From Anaerolineales bacterium UBA6055 (GTDB lineage Bacteria > Chloroflexota > Anaerolineae > Aggregatilineales > Phototrophicaceae): a DNA stretch of 45,284 nt. The notes under the pieces are model-generated. The model had not been told where the DNA came from. It searched no databases and worked only from the letters and a program-made list of their open reading frames with translations. The position numbers and the translations under genes were made by a program. This document shows positions 8,041 to 16,619 of this stretch, piece after piece (the stretch's first letter is position 1; every line of letters begins with the position of its first letter). The DNA lies in NCBI GenBank assembly GCA_002428985.1, contig DIYL01000028.1:1-45284 (forward strand). Reading direction: 5' to 3'.

Positions 8041-10170
8041 GTGAATAATATGAATCATAATAATCGCATTGCCCGTGAATTGAATCTTCAACCACGTCAG
8101 GTTCATTCTGCTATTGAGTTATTTCAAGATGGAAACACTATTCCATTTATTGCGAGATATCGTAAAGAGATGACTTTTAGCCTTGATGAATTACAACTTC
8201 GTCAAATTGAACAGAAATATAAATATTATGAAGCAGTTGATACACGGCGGGAACAAATTATCTCTGCAATTGGTAAACAAGACAAACTTACAGATGAAAT
8301 TCATGAAAAGCTGATTAATTCCTTTAGTTTAGTGGGGTTAGAAGACTTATATCAACCATATAAAACAAAACGGCGTACACGGGCTTCTAAGGCGATTGAT
8401 GCTGGTTTGAAACCCTTAGCTGATAAGATTCTGATTGGTAATAGAGGGGATTTGGTGTCAGAAGCTCGCAGATTCATATGTGAGGACTATTCGATTGTTG
8501 AAGATGTACTGGCGGGCGCCCGTGATATTGTTGCACAGACTATTGCAGATAATATTTATGTGCGTCAAGAAATTCGTTCTAAGATGCTCGAATGGGGCAG
8601 GCTTGAGAGCAAGAGAATCAAAGATGCAGATGACGAGAAAGCTGTTTTTAGACTATATTATGACTTTTCTAATCGGGCAAAATGGATTAAGCCGTATCAG
8701 ATTTTGGCGATGAATCGCGGTGAAGCTGAGAAAGTGTTACGGATCAAAATTCAGATAGAAGAACGAGATTGGCTACCAGTCATTCGACGGCACTATGTTC
8801 GTAAACATCAACAAAACTGGCTGGAACAGCTTGAATTATCTATTGTTGATGCTGGTAAACGTTTAATACTGCCTGCTGTCGAAAGATATTTGCGTCGCTA
8901 CCTAACCGAAATAGCTCATGAACATGCAATTGAAGTATTTGCCGATAATCTGCGAGGATTATTGTTACAAGCGCCTTTACCTAATACCATTGTTATGGGA
9001 ATTGATCCTGGATTTCGTACCGGATGCAAAGTTGCTGTGATTGACGAAACTGGTAAAGTTTTAGATACTTGTACAATCTATCCTAACCCACCTCAGAATG
9101 ATACTAATAGATCGCTTGGTAAGTTAAAGACTCTTGTTGAACAATATAATGTGGATCTTGTAGCGATAGGGAATGGTACGGCTTCACGTGAAACTGAATT
9201 GTTAATTGCTGATCTAGTGAAGCAATGTAATGGACTTAAATATCTTATCGTGAGTGAAGCAGGGGCAAGTGTTTATAGTGCTAGTGAGGTAGCCCGGTCT
9301 GAGTTGCCAGATATGGATGTGACATTAAGAGGAGCAGTGTCTATTGCGCGTCGTGTGCAAGATCCTCTAGCTGAGTTAGTTAAGATTGATCCGAAGAGTA
9401 TTGGGGTCGGATTATATCAGCATGACTTAAACCAGAATGAACTATCCGATGCACTAACATGGATTGTACAGACTGTAGTTAATCGGGTTGGGGTTGAGCT
9501 AAATACTAGCTCGGTATCATTGTTAAGGTATGTGGCAGGTATCAGTGAGAATATTGCTAAAAATATTGTTGCGTATCGAGAAGATGCTGGTCGTTTTCGT
9601 AATCGGATGGAATTGCAAGCTGTTGGCGGTATAGGTGAGAAAACGTTTCAGCAATGTGCTGGTTTTTTGCGGATAAGAGATAGTCAAAATTGGATGGATG
9701 GAAGTGCAATTCATCCGGAAAGTTACTCGCTTGCTCGTGAGATTACGCGGACTATTGGAATTCATGAGGATATTTCTCCTGAAATGCGACAGACGATGAT
9801 CGATAATTTCTTTACAAAAACAACTACAATAACCCTTGCTAAGCGTTTAAATGTTGGAGAGCCTACGATTGTAGACATTCTTGAGCAAGTAGTTCAGCCT
9901 GGTCGTGATCCACGGGAAGATGTTGCACCACCTATCTTGCGATCTGATGTACTTAAAATGGAAGATTTGCAAGAAGGGATGATTGTTGATGGGGTCGTGC
10001 GAAATGTAGTTGATTTTGGTGCATTTATTGATATTGGTGTTAAACAGGATGGATTATTGCATTCTAGTAAAATTACACGTGATATGGTGATTGCAGTCGG
10101 AGATAATTTAAAACTTAATATCTTGTCAATTGATATTGAACGTGGACGAATTGGACTATCTCTGTCGTAA
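8041..10170 (+). CDS. tex: Tex-family RNA-binding transcription accessory protein
   Basis: Tex proteins bind RNA and the transcription machinery and are widespread in bacteria. This copy is 709 aa, close to the family's usual size. The N-terminal helical region carries IPFIARYRKEMT and YEAVDTRREQI, both typical of Tex. A YqgF/RNase-H-like domain begins at about residue 320 (MGIDPGFRTGCKVAVID). The helix-hairpin-helix part includes NTSSVSLLRYVAGI and LQAVGGIGEKTFQQCAGFLRI. An S1 RNA-binding domain ends the protein (about 640-709: GMIVDGVVRNVVDFGAFIDIG). GTG 8041 and ATG 8050 are both possible starts without a strong ribosome site. It is followed by a strong hairpin terminator. Confidence 0.95.
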   Translation: MNNMNHNNRIARELNLQPRQVHSAIELFQDGNTIPFIARYRKEMTFSLDELQLRQIEQKYKYYEAVDTRREQIISAIGKQDKLTDEIHEKLINSFSLVGLEDLYQPYKTKRRTRASKAIDAGLKPLADKILIGNRGDLVSEARRFICEDYSIVEDVLAGARDIVAQTIADNIYVRQEIRSKMLEWGRLESKRIKDADDEKAVFRLYYDFSNRAKWIKPYQILAMNRGEAEKVLRIKIQIEERDWLPVIRRHYVRKHQQNWLEQLELSIVDAGKRLILPAVERYLRRYLTEIAHEHAIEVFADNLRGLLLQAPLPNTIVMGIDPGFRTGCKVAVIDETGKVLDTCTIYPNPPQNDTNRSLGKLKTLVEQYNVDLVAIGNGTASRETELLIADLVKQCNGLKYLIVSEAGASVYSASEVARSELPDMDVTLRGAVSIARRVQDPLAELVKIDPKSIGVGLYQHDLNQNELSDALTWIVQTVVNRVGVELNTSSVSLLRYVAGISENIAKNIVAYREDAGRFRNRMELQAVGGIGEKTFQQCAGFLRIRDSQNWMDGSAIHPESYSLAREITRTIGIHEDISPEMRQTMIDNFFTKTTTITLAKRLNVGEPTIVDILEQVVQPGRDPREDVAPPILRSDVLKMEDLQEGMIVDGVVRNVVDFGAFIDIGVKQDGLLHSSKITRDMVIAVGDNLKLNILSIDIERGRIGLSLS

Positions 10171-10180
10171 GATCAATGCA

Positions 10181-10210
10181 CTAAGGTGTAGTCGTAAAAC
10201 TACACCTTAG
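10181..10210. terminator. Bidirectional hairpin terminator
   Basis: A perfect 12-bp inverted repeat (CTAAGGTGTAGT and ACTACACCTTAG) has a six-base loop and lies between the convergent tex and aminotransferase-fold genes. T/A-rich flanks are modest, so rho-independent action is likely but not certain. Confidence 0.7.
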
Positions 10211-10220
10211 AGATATTTTG

Positions 10221-11420
10221 CTATGCAGTTTCTGGGGTTGGTATAAGATCGAGATTCTTACCGACCGTTTCGAATGCTCTTAGAGCACGATCAAGATGTT
10301 CTTTTGTATGTGTTGCTGTATAGCTTGTCCGTAATAGCGCTTGGTTTGGTGGTGTAGCAGGTGGTATGACCGGATTTGTGTAAACACCCTCTTCAATTAA
10401 CGCCATCCATGCAAGACCAGTACGGAACTGTTCACCGATCATTACAGGAATGATGGGGGTTTGACTGTTGAGTGTATTGTAACCCAAATCTTGAAGTCCT
10501 TGACGCATGTATTCAGCATTTTTCCATACGCGTTGGACATGATCAGGTTCATTCTCAATGATGTCAAGTGCTGCCAGTACAGCTGCAAGATTTGGTGCAG
10601 GAAGTGCTGCAGAGAAGATGAGAGAGCGCGCATGATGTTGAATGTAGTGAATAACATCTGCTGACCCTGCAATGAAGCCACCCACTGAGGCGAAGCTTTT
10701 ACTAAATGTACCCATAATTAAATCCACTTGATCGGTTAGACCAAAATGTGCTGCAGTTCCTCGCCCACCACCGGCAACGCCGATACCATGTGCGTCATCA
10801 ACAAAGATTCTTGCGCCATGCTTTTTACATACTTCTACAATCTGTGGTAATGGCGCGAAATCACCCCCCATACTGTAGACTCCATCAATTACAACTAGTT
10901 TGCCGGATGAGTCTGGTATACTTTTAAGCACGCGCTCTAGATCTTCTATATCATTATGCTTAAAGCGTTTCATTGAGCCACGAGACATAGCAACACCGTC
11001 GACTACGCAAGCATGTGCATCTTTATCTAGTATTGCAACATCGCCTTTTCCTAATAATGCGGAAACAGCGCCTAAATTTGTTTGGTATCCTGTTGCGAAG
11101 ACAAGCGCTGCCTCTTTACCTACAAATTGTGCTAGGCGGTTATCTGCCTCGAGGTGTAATTCTAGTGTTCCATTTAGGAAACGTGAGCCTGTAACGCTTG
11201 TTCCATAACGATTGGTTGCATCAATAGCTGCTTGACGAACCCGTTCATCAGTCGTTAAGCCGAGATAATTGTTGGAGCCTAACATGACAACATCTTTGTT
11301 TTCGAAGGTTGCTGTTGTTCCCTCTGAATCACTTAATGCTCGGAAGAATGGATAAATTCCTATTTCCATTGCTTCTTTGGCGGCGGTAAACCCAGAGACT
11401 TTGTCAAATAAATCTGCCAC
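10221..11420 (-). CDS. Alpha-oxoamine synthase, serine-palmitoyltransferase-like (KBL/BioF family)
   Basis: PLP enzymes of this family condense an amino acid with an acyl-CoA and release CO2. The protein is 399 aa and starts at GTG 11420 with GGGAG six bases upstream. Visible motifs are GSNNYLGL, SRFLNGTLELH, FATGYQTN, DKDAHACVVDG, FVDDAHGIGVAG and the PLP lysine in GTFSKSFASVGGF. The GTFSKSFAS and SRFLNGT signatures look more like bacterial serine palmitoyltransferases than BioF or Kbl, which usually have GTLGKA. I therefore favour a role in sphingoid-base-like lipid synthesis, but 2-amino-3-ketobutyrate CoA ligase or 8-amino-7-oxononanoate synthase cannot be excluded. No biotin or threonine-degradation genes are nearby. 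A 22-bp palindrome lies just upstream. Confidence 0.85.
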   Translation of the reverse strand: MADLFDKVSGFTAAKEAMEIGIYPFFRALSDSEGTTATFENKDVVMLGSNNYLGLTTDERVRQAAIDATNRYGTSVTGSRFLNGTLELHLEADNRLAQFVGKEAALVFATGYQTNLGAVSALLGKGDVAILDKDAHACVVDGVAMSRGSMKRFKHNDIEDLERVLKSIPDSSGKLVVIDGVYSMGGDFAPLPQIVEVCKKHGARIFVDDAHGIGVAGGGRGTAAHFGLTDQVDLIMGTFSKSFASVGGFIAGSADVIHYIQHHARSLIFSAALPAPNLAAVLAALDIIENEPDHVQRVWKNAEYMRQGLQDLGYNTLNSQTPIIPVMIGEQFRTGLAWMALIEEGVYTNPVIPPATPPNQALLRTSYTATHTKEHLDRALRAFETVGKNLDLIPTPETA

Positions 11421-11436
11421 AATTTACTCCCAGTGT

Positions 11437-11458
11437 TATATCACAACTGTGTGATATA
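11437..11458. promoter_or_regulatory. 22-bp palindrome, likely operator
   Basis: TATATCACA and TGTGATATA form a perfect 9-bp inverted repeat with four bases (ACTG) between. It lies 17-38 bp before the GTG start of the serine-palmitoyltransferase-like gene. On that strand it overlaps a TATAAC sequence that could be a -10 box. A dimeric repressor site is the simplest reading; a short 5'-UTR hairpin is the alternative. Confidence 0.5.
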
Positions 11459-11630
11459 GCATTACTTGTATTCAAAATATTATGAACAGTTTATCAGTAT
11501 GATAAGGGTTTAACAATGCGTAAGTTAAGGATGGGAAAGGGATTAAATGCATTTAAACATTACTTGCAAAACAATTCACAATCGAGGTAAAATAACTGAG
11601 TAGTTGTTTTATCGATAAATGGAGAGTTGT

Positions 11631-11879
11631 ATGTCAAACTTAACAATTCGTAGAATCATTGTCTGGGCTGTGTCAATGGTACTGGGATTCGTTGTTGGTT
11701 ATGGAATTATTACAGTTGGCTTCGATATGCTACCTTTGATTAGCTCAATTGAAGCTCCTCAGGGTGTTAGTATTGATGAGTATGGTATTTTATATTTTGT
11801 ATTCACTGCTGCACCAATCGGTTTGGTATTTGTAATTTGGTTGGACGCTTTTATGGATACCCGTATTTTACCCGATTAG
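11631..11879 (+). CDS. Small two-helix membrane protein of unknown function
   Basis: The 82-aa product starts at ATG 11631, with GGAGAG five bases before it; the upstream in-frame ATG 11619 would overlap that ribosome site. There are two clear membrane helices, at about residues 8-28 (IVWAVSMVLGFVVGYGIITVG) and 53-70 (LYFVFTAAPIGLVFVIWL). A short polar loop (EAPQGVSIDEYG) separates them. I do not recognise a family. It has its own terminator and stands alone, so it is probably transcribed by itself. Confidence 0.7.
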   Translation: MSNLTIRRIIVWAVSMVLGFVVGYGIITVGFDMLPLISSIEAPQGVSIDEYGILYFVFTAAPIGLVFVIWLDAFMDTRILPD

Positions 11880-11904
11880 ACTTAAAACCTTAGTATATTT
11901 GAGA

Positions 11905-11930
11905 AGCCCACTATTGTTTGTGGGCTCTTT
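11905..11930 (+). terminator. Intrinsic terminator of the small membrane protein gene
   Basis: AGCCCAC pairs with GTGGGCT around an eight-base loop and is followed by CTTTT. It lies 26 bp after the stop codon of the upstream gene. Confidence 0.75.
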
Positions 11931-11933
11931 TAG

Positions 11934-12692
11934 TTAAGGTGCATTTTCTAGAAGATTTCGTAAACCCGCTACACCCATTCCTCCTGAGACACGTAATCTT
12001 GGTGATAATAATGCATTATGCATTGTGTGATATACTCCGTATTCGGTTGTCACTGCCCGTATAATAGATGTTGTATCTAGCATGTCTAAAGTAGTACTGT
12101 CATATCTTCCTACTGGGTAAGAAAATATATCCGGTCTGTCACCTATATGTGATTCTAGTGATTCGATACTTCCAATAATTTCCCATACTAGAAAATCATA
12201 ACTTCTTTCTACTAGCGTGCTATGTGTTTTTGTGTGAGATTCCATACTCATTCCAGCATTTGACATTTCTTGTATCTGTTCCCAAGTCATATGGTTGGGA
12301 TTTTGAACATCTGTGTAATCCGTTATGACAAAAAATGTACCCGTGAAATTGAATTCTTGAAGAATAGGAAATACATATGTGTAGTGGTCAGTATAACTAT
12401 CATCAAAAGTCAAAATGATAGGTTTTGAGGGAAGTTGAGAGCCAGTTTCTAACGCTGTGTTTATTTCGTATAGTGATATAGAAGTGTATCCTTCTGATGC
12501 TAAGTATTCTACATGTGACCTAAACGTTTGTGGACTTACCGTTAAACCTTCTCTTATATTGTCAGAATTAGGCGGTAAAGGGCTGACATAATGATACATC
12601 AATATTGGTACTCGGACTCTCCTGATTGTATCATCAGCCTGTGATTGAAGGCTCAGGATACTCAGAAATATAAGTATAATTGTTTTTCGCAT
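11934..12692 (-). CDS. Secreted polysaccharide deacetylase (NodB fold)
   Basis: Enzymes of this family remove N- or O-acetyl groups from envelope polysaccharides with a metal ion. The chosen start is ATG 12692; TTG 12698 is also in frame. A signal peptide is visible (MRKTIILIFLSILSLQSQA). Conserved motifs are PILMYHYVSP, TFDDSYTDHY (Asp pair), the metal-binding SHTKTH (His-x3-His), SYPVGRYD and SPRLRVSG. The catalytic set appears complete. The PILMYHYV start resembles the IcaB/PgaB-type and related Firmicute enzymes acting on exopolysaccharide or peptidoglycan. It is divergent from the HMG-CoA reductase gene and not obviously linked to it. Confidence 0.88.
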   Translation of the reverse strand: MRKTIILIFLSILSLQSQADDTIRRVRVPILMYHYVSPLPPNSDNIREGLTVSPQTFRSHVEYLASEGYTSISLYEINTALETGSQLPSKPIILTFDDSYTDHYTYVFPILQEFNFTGTFFVITDYTDVQNPNHMTWEQIQEMSNAGMSMESHTKTHSTLVERSYDFLVWEIIGSIESLESHIGDRPDIFSYPVGRYDSTTLDMLDTTSIIRAVTTEYGVYHTMHNALLSPRLRVSGGMGVAGLRNLLENAP

Positions 12693-12788
12693 AGTCAATA
12701 GTCACACGAGAAATTAGATAAATATAAGAAACACCAAATTATATATAGCTGATAGATTTTGAAAGCGAATTATTGATAGAGTTTCACT

Positions 12789-14090
12789 ATGAAAACACAA
12801 AAGAACTCTAACATATCAAAGTTTTATAAGCGAACTATACAGGAAAGACAAACATTAATTCAAGATTGGAGTAATCTTGAAAATGATCAGATAAAGTCTT
12901 TAAATAACTCTGGCCTTGAAATTGAAGATGCCAACCATATGATTGAAAATGTGGTTGGACGTTATAGTCTACCTTTTGGTATAGCGACAAATTTCAAAAT
13001 AAATAGTAAAGATTATTTAATACCAATGGTTGTTGAAGAACCATCAGTTGTTGCTGCCTGTAGCTATGCTGGCAAATTATTTAGAGACACTGGAGGATTT
13101 ACTGCTCATAGCGATGCTCCCATTATGGTGGGGCAGATCCAAATTGTTGATGTCGATAATGTTAAAGCTACACAAGATATTCTTCATAATAATCGAGATA
13201 AGATTGTAGCAAAGGCTAACGAAATTGGTGGAAGTATTATAAAGCGTGGCGGTGGAGCAGTTGATATTGAAGTGAGGGTTTTCTCAAATACAAGCATTGG
13301 AGATATGGTTATCCTACACTTGCTCTATGATACGCGTGATGCTATGGGAGCTAATGCTGTTAACACCGCAGTTGAGTATATTGCTCCATATATTGAAGAG
13401 ATCACAAATAAAAAAGTCAACTTGCGTATTTTAAGTAATTTGACAGATAAACGTAAAGCATATGCTGAAGGTACTGTTCATCAGGAAAATCTTAAGACAG
13501 ATAATTTATCTGGTGAAGAAGTTGTTGATGCGATTGTAGAAGCAGGTATATTCGCTGAAGTAGATCCTTATCGTGCCACTACGCACAACAAAGGCATTAT
13601 GAATGGGATTGATGCTGTACTCATTGCAACAGGTAATGATTGGAGAGCTGTTGAAGCTGGCGCTCATGCCTATGCTGCACGTAGTGGCACGTATAGTAGC
13701 CTCACAAAGTGGACGAAAGATGAAAATGGGAATTTACATGGGCGAATTGAAATGCCATTAGCCGTTGGGATTGTTGGTGGTGCGACTCGAGTTCACAAGA
13801 ATGCTCAGATAGCATTGCAGATTCTTGATGTATCAACGGCTCAGGAGTTAGCTGAAATTGCAGTCACTGTTGGGCTAGCTCAAAACTTTGCAGCTATTCG
13901 AGCATTAGCGACTGATGGTATCCAACACGGACATATGAGAATGCATGCTCGGCAGTTAGCTGTTGCAGCAGGTGCTGATGCCTTCCATGTCGCTTCAATA
14001 GCACAACAAATGATTAAAGAAAAGAATATACGACTCGAAAGAGCCAAAGAATTAGTAATAGCCTATCGAGAAGGTGCAAATAATGAGTAA
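12789..14090 (+). CDS. mvaA: Hydroxymethylglutaryl-CoA reductase, class II
   Basis: The enzyme reduces HMG-CoA to mevalonate with NAD(P)H. The 433-aa length and the motifs ENVVGRYSLPFGIATNF and MVVEEPSVVAACSYAGKL are typical of class II enzymes. The catalytic set is visible: Glu in VVEEPS (83/84), Lys in THNKGIMNG, Asp in ATGNDWRA and His in HGHMRMHAR. The cofactor loop is DAMGANAVNT. Its stop overlaps the start of the HMG-CoA synthase gene by 8 bp, so the two are translationally coupled. Class II enzymes can run in either direction; the neighbours (HMGS, and mevalonate kinase, decarboxylase and IPK at 28.6-32.4 kb) point to mevalonate synthesis. Confidence 0.95.
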   Translation: MKTQKNSNISKFYKRTIQERQTLIQDWSNLENDQIKSLNNSGLEIEDANHMIENVVGRYSLPFGIATNFKINSKDYLIPMVVEEPSVVAACSYAGKLFRDTGGFTAHSDAPIMVGQIQIVDVDNVKATQDILHNNRDKIVAKANEIGGSIIKRGGGAVDIEVRVFSNTSIGDMVILHLLYDTRDAMGANAVNTAVEYIAPYIEEITNKKVNLRILSNLTDKRKAYAEGTVHQENLKTDNLSGEEVVDAIVEAGIFAEVDPYRATTHNKGIMNGIDAVLIATGNDWRAVEAGAHAYAARSGTYSSLTKWTKDENGNLHGRIEMPLAVGIVGGATRVHKNAQIALQILDVSTAQELAEIAVTVGLAQNFAAIRALATDGIQHGHMRMHARQLAVAAGADAFHVASIAQQMIKEKNIRLERAKELVIAYREGANNE

Positions 14091-15147
14091 TGTAAATTGG
14101 TTGATGCAATCTGATCGGCAGGTTGGTATCGTTGGATATGGTTCATATATACCACGTTATCGCCTACCCGGGACAGAAATTGCTAAAGTATGGACAAACG
14201 GTCTTGGTGGTAGCCCTGTTAAAGAAAAGGCTGTTGCTGGGGTTGATGAAGACGTTGTCACTATGTCAATTGAAGCGGCTCGTAATGCAGTTGCCGTTGC
14301 AGAAGTTGATCCACAGCAGATACGTGCTGTATGGGTAGGTAGCGAAAGCCATCCCTATGCAGTTAAACCGACTAGTACCATTGTTGCCGAAAGTATTGGA
14401 ACATCACCCAGTATTCAAGCTGCTGACTGGGAATTTGCTTGTAAAGCTGGAACAGAAGCTGTTCAAGCATCGATTGGTATTGTTGGTAGTGGTATGGGTA
14501 AATACACGCTCAGCATTGGTATGGATACGGCTCAGGGTAGACCGGGAGATGCCTTAGAATACACGGCTGCATCTGGTGGTGCTGCATTTGTTATTGGGCC
14601 TGCTGAAGAAGCTTATGCAGTATATCAAGGTAGTTACAGCTATGTTACAGATACACCAGATTTTTGGAGGCGTGCAGGTGAAGCCTATCCCAGCCATGGA
14701 GACCGTTTTACAGGTGAACCAGCGTACTTTGCACATACATTAAGTTCGGCATCTGCGTTGATGGAGATGATGGGTACAACACCAGATGATTATCAATATG
14801 CGGTTTTCCATCAACCTAATGTTAAGTTTCCTTCAAGAGCTGCCAAAATGCTTGGATTTAAACCAGAGCAGATCCAAATAGGGTTACTTGCTAATGACAT
14901 TGGTAATGTCTATTCAGGTTCGTGCATGATTGGATTAACAGCAGTTCTGGATGAAGCGCAACCTGGAGACCGTGTTCTCATGGTGAGTTATGGTAGTGGT
15001 GCGGGCTCTGACGCGTTTGATTTAAGAGTAACTGACCGGGTGAAGAATCGCCCAGTAGGGGTTTCGACAACTCGAGAATATATTGAGCGTCGCACACAAA
15101 TTGATTACGCGATGTATACACGTTATCGTGGGAAGTTGAAGGATTAA
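14083..15147 (+). CDS. Hydroxymethylglutaryl-CoA synthase, archaeal type
   Basis: This enzyme condenses acetyl-CoA with acetoacetyl-CoA to HMG-CoA. ATG 14083 lies inside the end of the reductase gene with AAGG about eight bases upstream. The 354-aa size and sequence match the archaeal form rather than the longer eukaryotic or Firmicute form: VGIVGYGSYIPRYRL, AVAGVDEDVVTMS and SHPYAVKPTSTIVAE. The nucleophile C120 (EFACKAGTEA) and H243 (VFHQPNVKFP) are present, so it looks active. In archaea this enzyme works in a complex with a thiolase and a DUF35 protein. Homologues of both follow here with spacing of a few bases and about 120 bases, but both are altered. Confidence 0.93.
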   Translation: MSNVNWLMQSDRQVGIVGYGSYIPRYRLPGTEIAKVWTNGLGGSPVKEKAVAGVDEDVVTMSIEAARNAVAVAEVDPQQIRAVWVGSESHPYAVKPTSTIVAESIGTSPSIQAADWEFACKAGTEAVQASIGIVGSGMGKYTLSIGMDTAQGRPGDALEYTAASGGAAFVIGPAEEAYAVYQGSYSYVTDTPDFWRRAGEAYPSHGDRFTGEPAYFAHTLSSASALMEMMGTTPDDYQYAVFHQPNVKFPSRAAKMLGFKPEQIQIGLLANDIGNVYSGSCMIGLTAVLDEAQPGDRVLMVSYGSGAGSDAFDLRVTDRVKNRPVGVSTTREYIERRTQIDYAMYTRYRGKLKD

Positions 15148-15149
15148 TT

Positions 15150-16310
15150 ATGAGTAGAGTATCTATTATTGGTGCAGGTATGACTCCTGTCACCGAGAAT
15201 TGGGGGCAAAGCCTACGCGAGATTGCTGCGGAAGCTGGAGTCAAAGCACTAAACGATGCTGGGCTGAATTCTGTTGATGCAATTTATGTCGCCAATTCAT
15301 ATGGTGCAACATATAACCAACAAACCCAAATGGGAGCTCTTATTGCGGACTTCCTAAACTTGCCAGGTATTGAAGCCTTCACATGTGAAGCAGGTGATGC
15401 GTCTGGTGGGGTAGCATTGCGTACGGGATTCTTAGCTGTAGCATCAGGCGAAATTAAATCTGCACTTGTGATTGGTGTTGAAAAAGCTACAGATGTAGTC
15501 GGTAACGCACGAACTACAGCGCGTGGTACAAGCCTTGATGCAGATTTTGAAGCCCTCAATGGTGCTACGCTAACAGCAATTGCGGGCCTAGTTATGCGTC
15601 GATATATGTATGAATATGATGTCAACCTGTCACAATTTGAGGGTTTTAGTTTTAATGCTCACCGTAATGGTTCTCAGAGCTCTTATGCGATGTACCGTAA
15701 TAAGTTACGTGAAGGTGCATTTAGTAAAGCACCAATGGTAGCGGATCCTGTTAGTTTATTTGATAGTGCTCCTGAAGGAGATGGAGCGGCTGCAGTTGTA
15801 CTAGTAAATAGCGATGTAGCAGGAGACATGGTACCTCAACCTGTCCACATTATGGGTAGTGCTTCTGCGACTGACCGACTCATGATTCAAGAACGTGAAG
15901 ACATCTTATTTCTTCCTTCGGTTGAATCGACGACATCTAAAGCATTGCATCAGGCAAACCTGAGCTATTCTGACATTGATCTGATGGAACTGCATGATTC
16001 CTACACGATTCTCACGACACTAGCCTTAGAAAGCATGGGACTGGCCGATCGTGGGACTGGATGGTCATGGGCAGACAATAATGGATCAAGAATTAACCTG
16101 ACAGGCGAAAATCCGATTAGTACATTCGGTGGATTAAAGAGTCGTGGAAATCCTAGTGGAGCAACGGGGATTTATCAAGCAGTGGAGGCTGTATCACAAT
16201 TACGTGGGCGGTCAGATGCTAATCAAGTTTTGAATTCTAAACATGCGCTCATCCAAAATTTAGGTGGCTTTGGTAGTACTGCTGTAACTCATATTTTGGG
16301 CGTTGATTAA
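15150..16310 (+). CDS. Thiolase-fold protein lacking the catalytic Cys and His (acetoacetyl-CoA thiolase homologue)
   Basis: The 386-aa protein starts 3 bp after the HMG-CoA synthase stop and aligns along its full length with archaeal acetyl-CoA acetyltransferases (SCP-x type). Known thiolases carry the nucleophile in a CASG or C[AS]G motif; here the motif is CEAGDASGG (residues 79-87), so D83 occupies the nucleophile position. The usual GHP motif reads GGLKSRGNPSGATG, with Asn for His. The third site is HDSYT (archaeal-type His) and the C-terminal glycine motif is QNLGGFGST. Thiolytic or Claisen chemistry by the standard mechanism therefore looks impossible. Options are a structural partner of HMG-CoA synthase, or another C-C lyase role, as in the Cys-less thiolase-fold aldolase Ltp2, which also pairs with a DUF35 protein. 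The frame is intact, so it is not a decayed gene. Confidence 0.88.
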   Translation: MSRVSIIGAGMTPVTENWGQSLREIAAEAGVKALNDAGLNSVDAIYVANSYGATYNQQTQMGALIADFLNLPGIEAFTCEAGDASGGVALRTGFLAVASGEIKSALVIGVEKATDVVGNARTTARGTSLDADFEALNGATLTAIAGLVMRRYMYEYDVNLSQFEGFSFNAHRNGSQSSYAMYRNKLREGAFSKAPMVADPVSLFDSAPEGDGAAAVVLVNSDVAGDMVPQPVHIMGSASATDRLMIQEREDILFLPSVESTTSKALHQANLSYSDIDLMELHDSYTILTTLALESMGLADRGTGWSWADNNGSRINLTGENPISTFGGLKSRGNPSGATGIYQAVEAVSQLRGRSDANQVLNSKHALIQNLGGFGSTAVTHILGVD

Positions 16311-16436
16311 GCTAGATACTGATGGTATTTGCAAGGATTTCAGCTATCAAGATAGCTTTTGATAGATAGAAATGCCTATGATATTGGCATATTGAATAAA
16401 TCACGAGTCATTTGTAATTTTAGTGAGGGCATAATC

Positions 16437-16601
16437 ATGCAGGTAGCAAAATACTGGCGTAACAATAATCTTCGTTATCGTATGGAAGGTGTTGTTCAAA
16501 ACAAAATTGAACGTAAGGTTCAAATAGAACCTGTAAAACTATCGAAAAAACAAACAGGTACGACGAGTAAGCCTGTTACATCTAAAGCTGATGTAGCATA
16601 A
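16437..16601 (+). CDS. Small protein matching the DUF35 N-terminus, zinc ribbon lost
   Basis: A 54-aa product starts at ATG 16437, with GTGAGGG ending 8-10 bases upstream. Residues 3-17 (VAKYWRNNNLRYRMEG) match the first helix of DUF35 proteins (typically ARYWR..P.RYRLEG). The following part, where DUF35 has a four-cysteine zinc ribbon, reads VVQNKIERKVQIEP and has no cysteine. The tail is basic and Lys/Thr-rich. It ends with TAA at 16599, in the same frame as the next gene, which supplies the OB-fold half. It looks like one half of a split DUF35 protein rather than a chance frame. Alternatively, a nonsense mutation may have cut one gene in two. Confidence 0.6.
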   Translation: MQVAKYWRNNNLRYRMEGVVQNKIERKVQIEPVKLSKKQTGTTSKPVTSKADVA

Positions 16602-16619
16602 TTTGAAAGGTTGTTTCTC

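Noticed and set aside
11437..11458. CRP-type cAMP site (TGTGA and TCACA present)
   Set aside because: The half-sites are inside-out (TCACA-N4-TGTGA instead of TGTGA-N6-TCACA), so this is not a CRP consensus despite the adenylate cyclase nearby.
16611..16619. TTG 16611 as the DUF35 start
   Set aside because: It is one base from the GAAAGG ribosome site; TTG 16620 has proper spacing.
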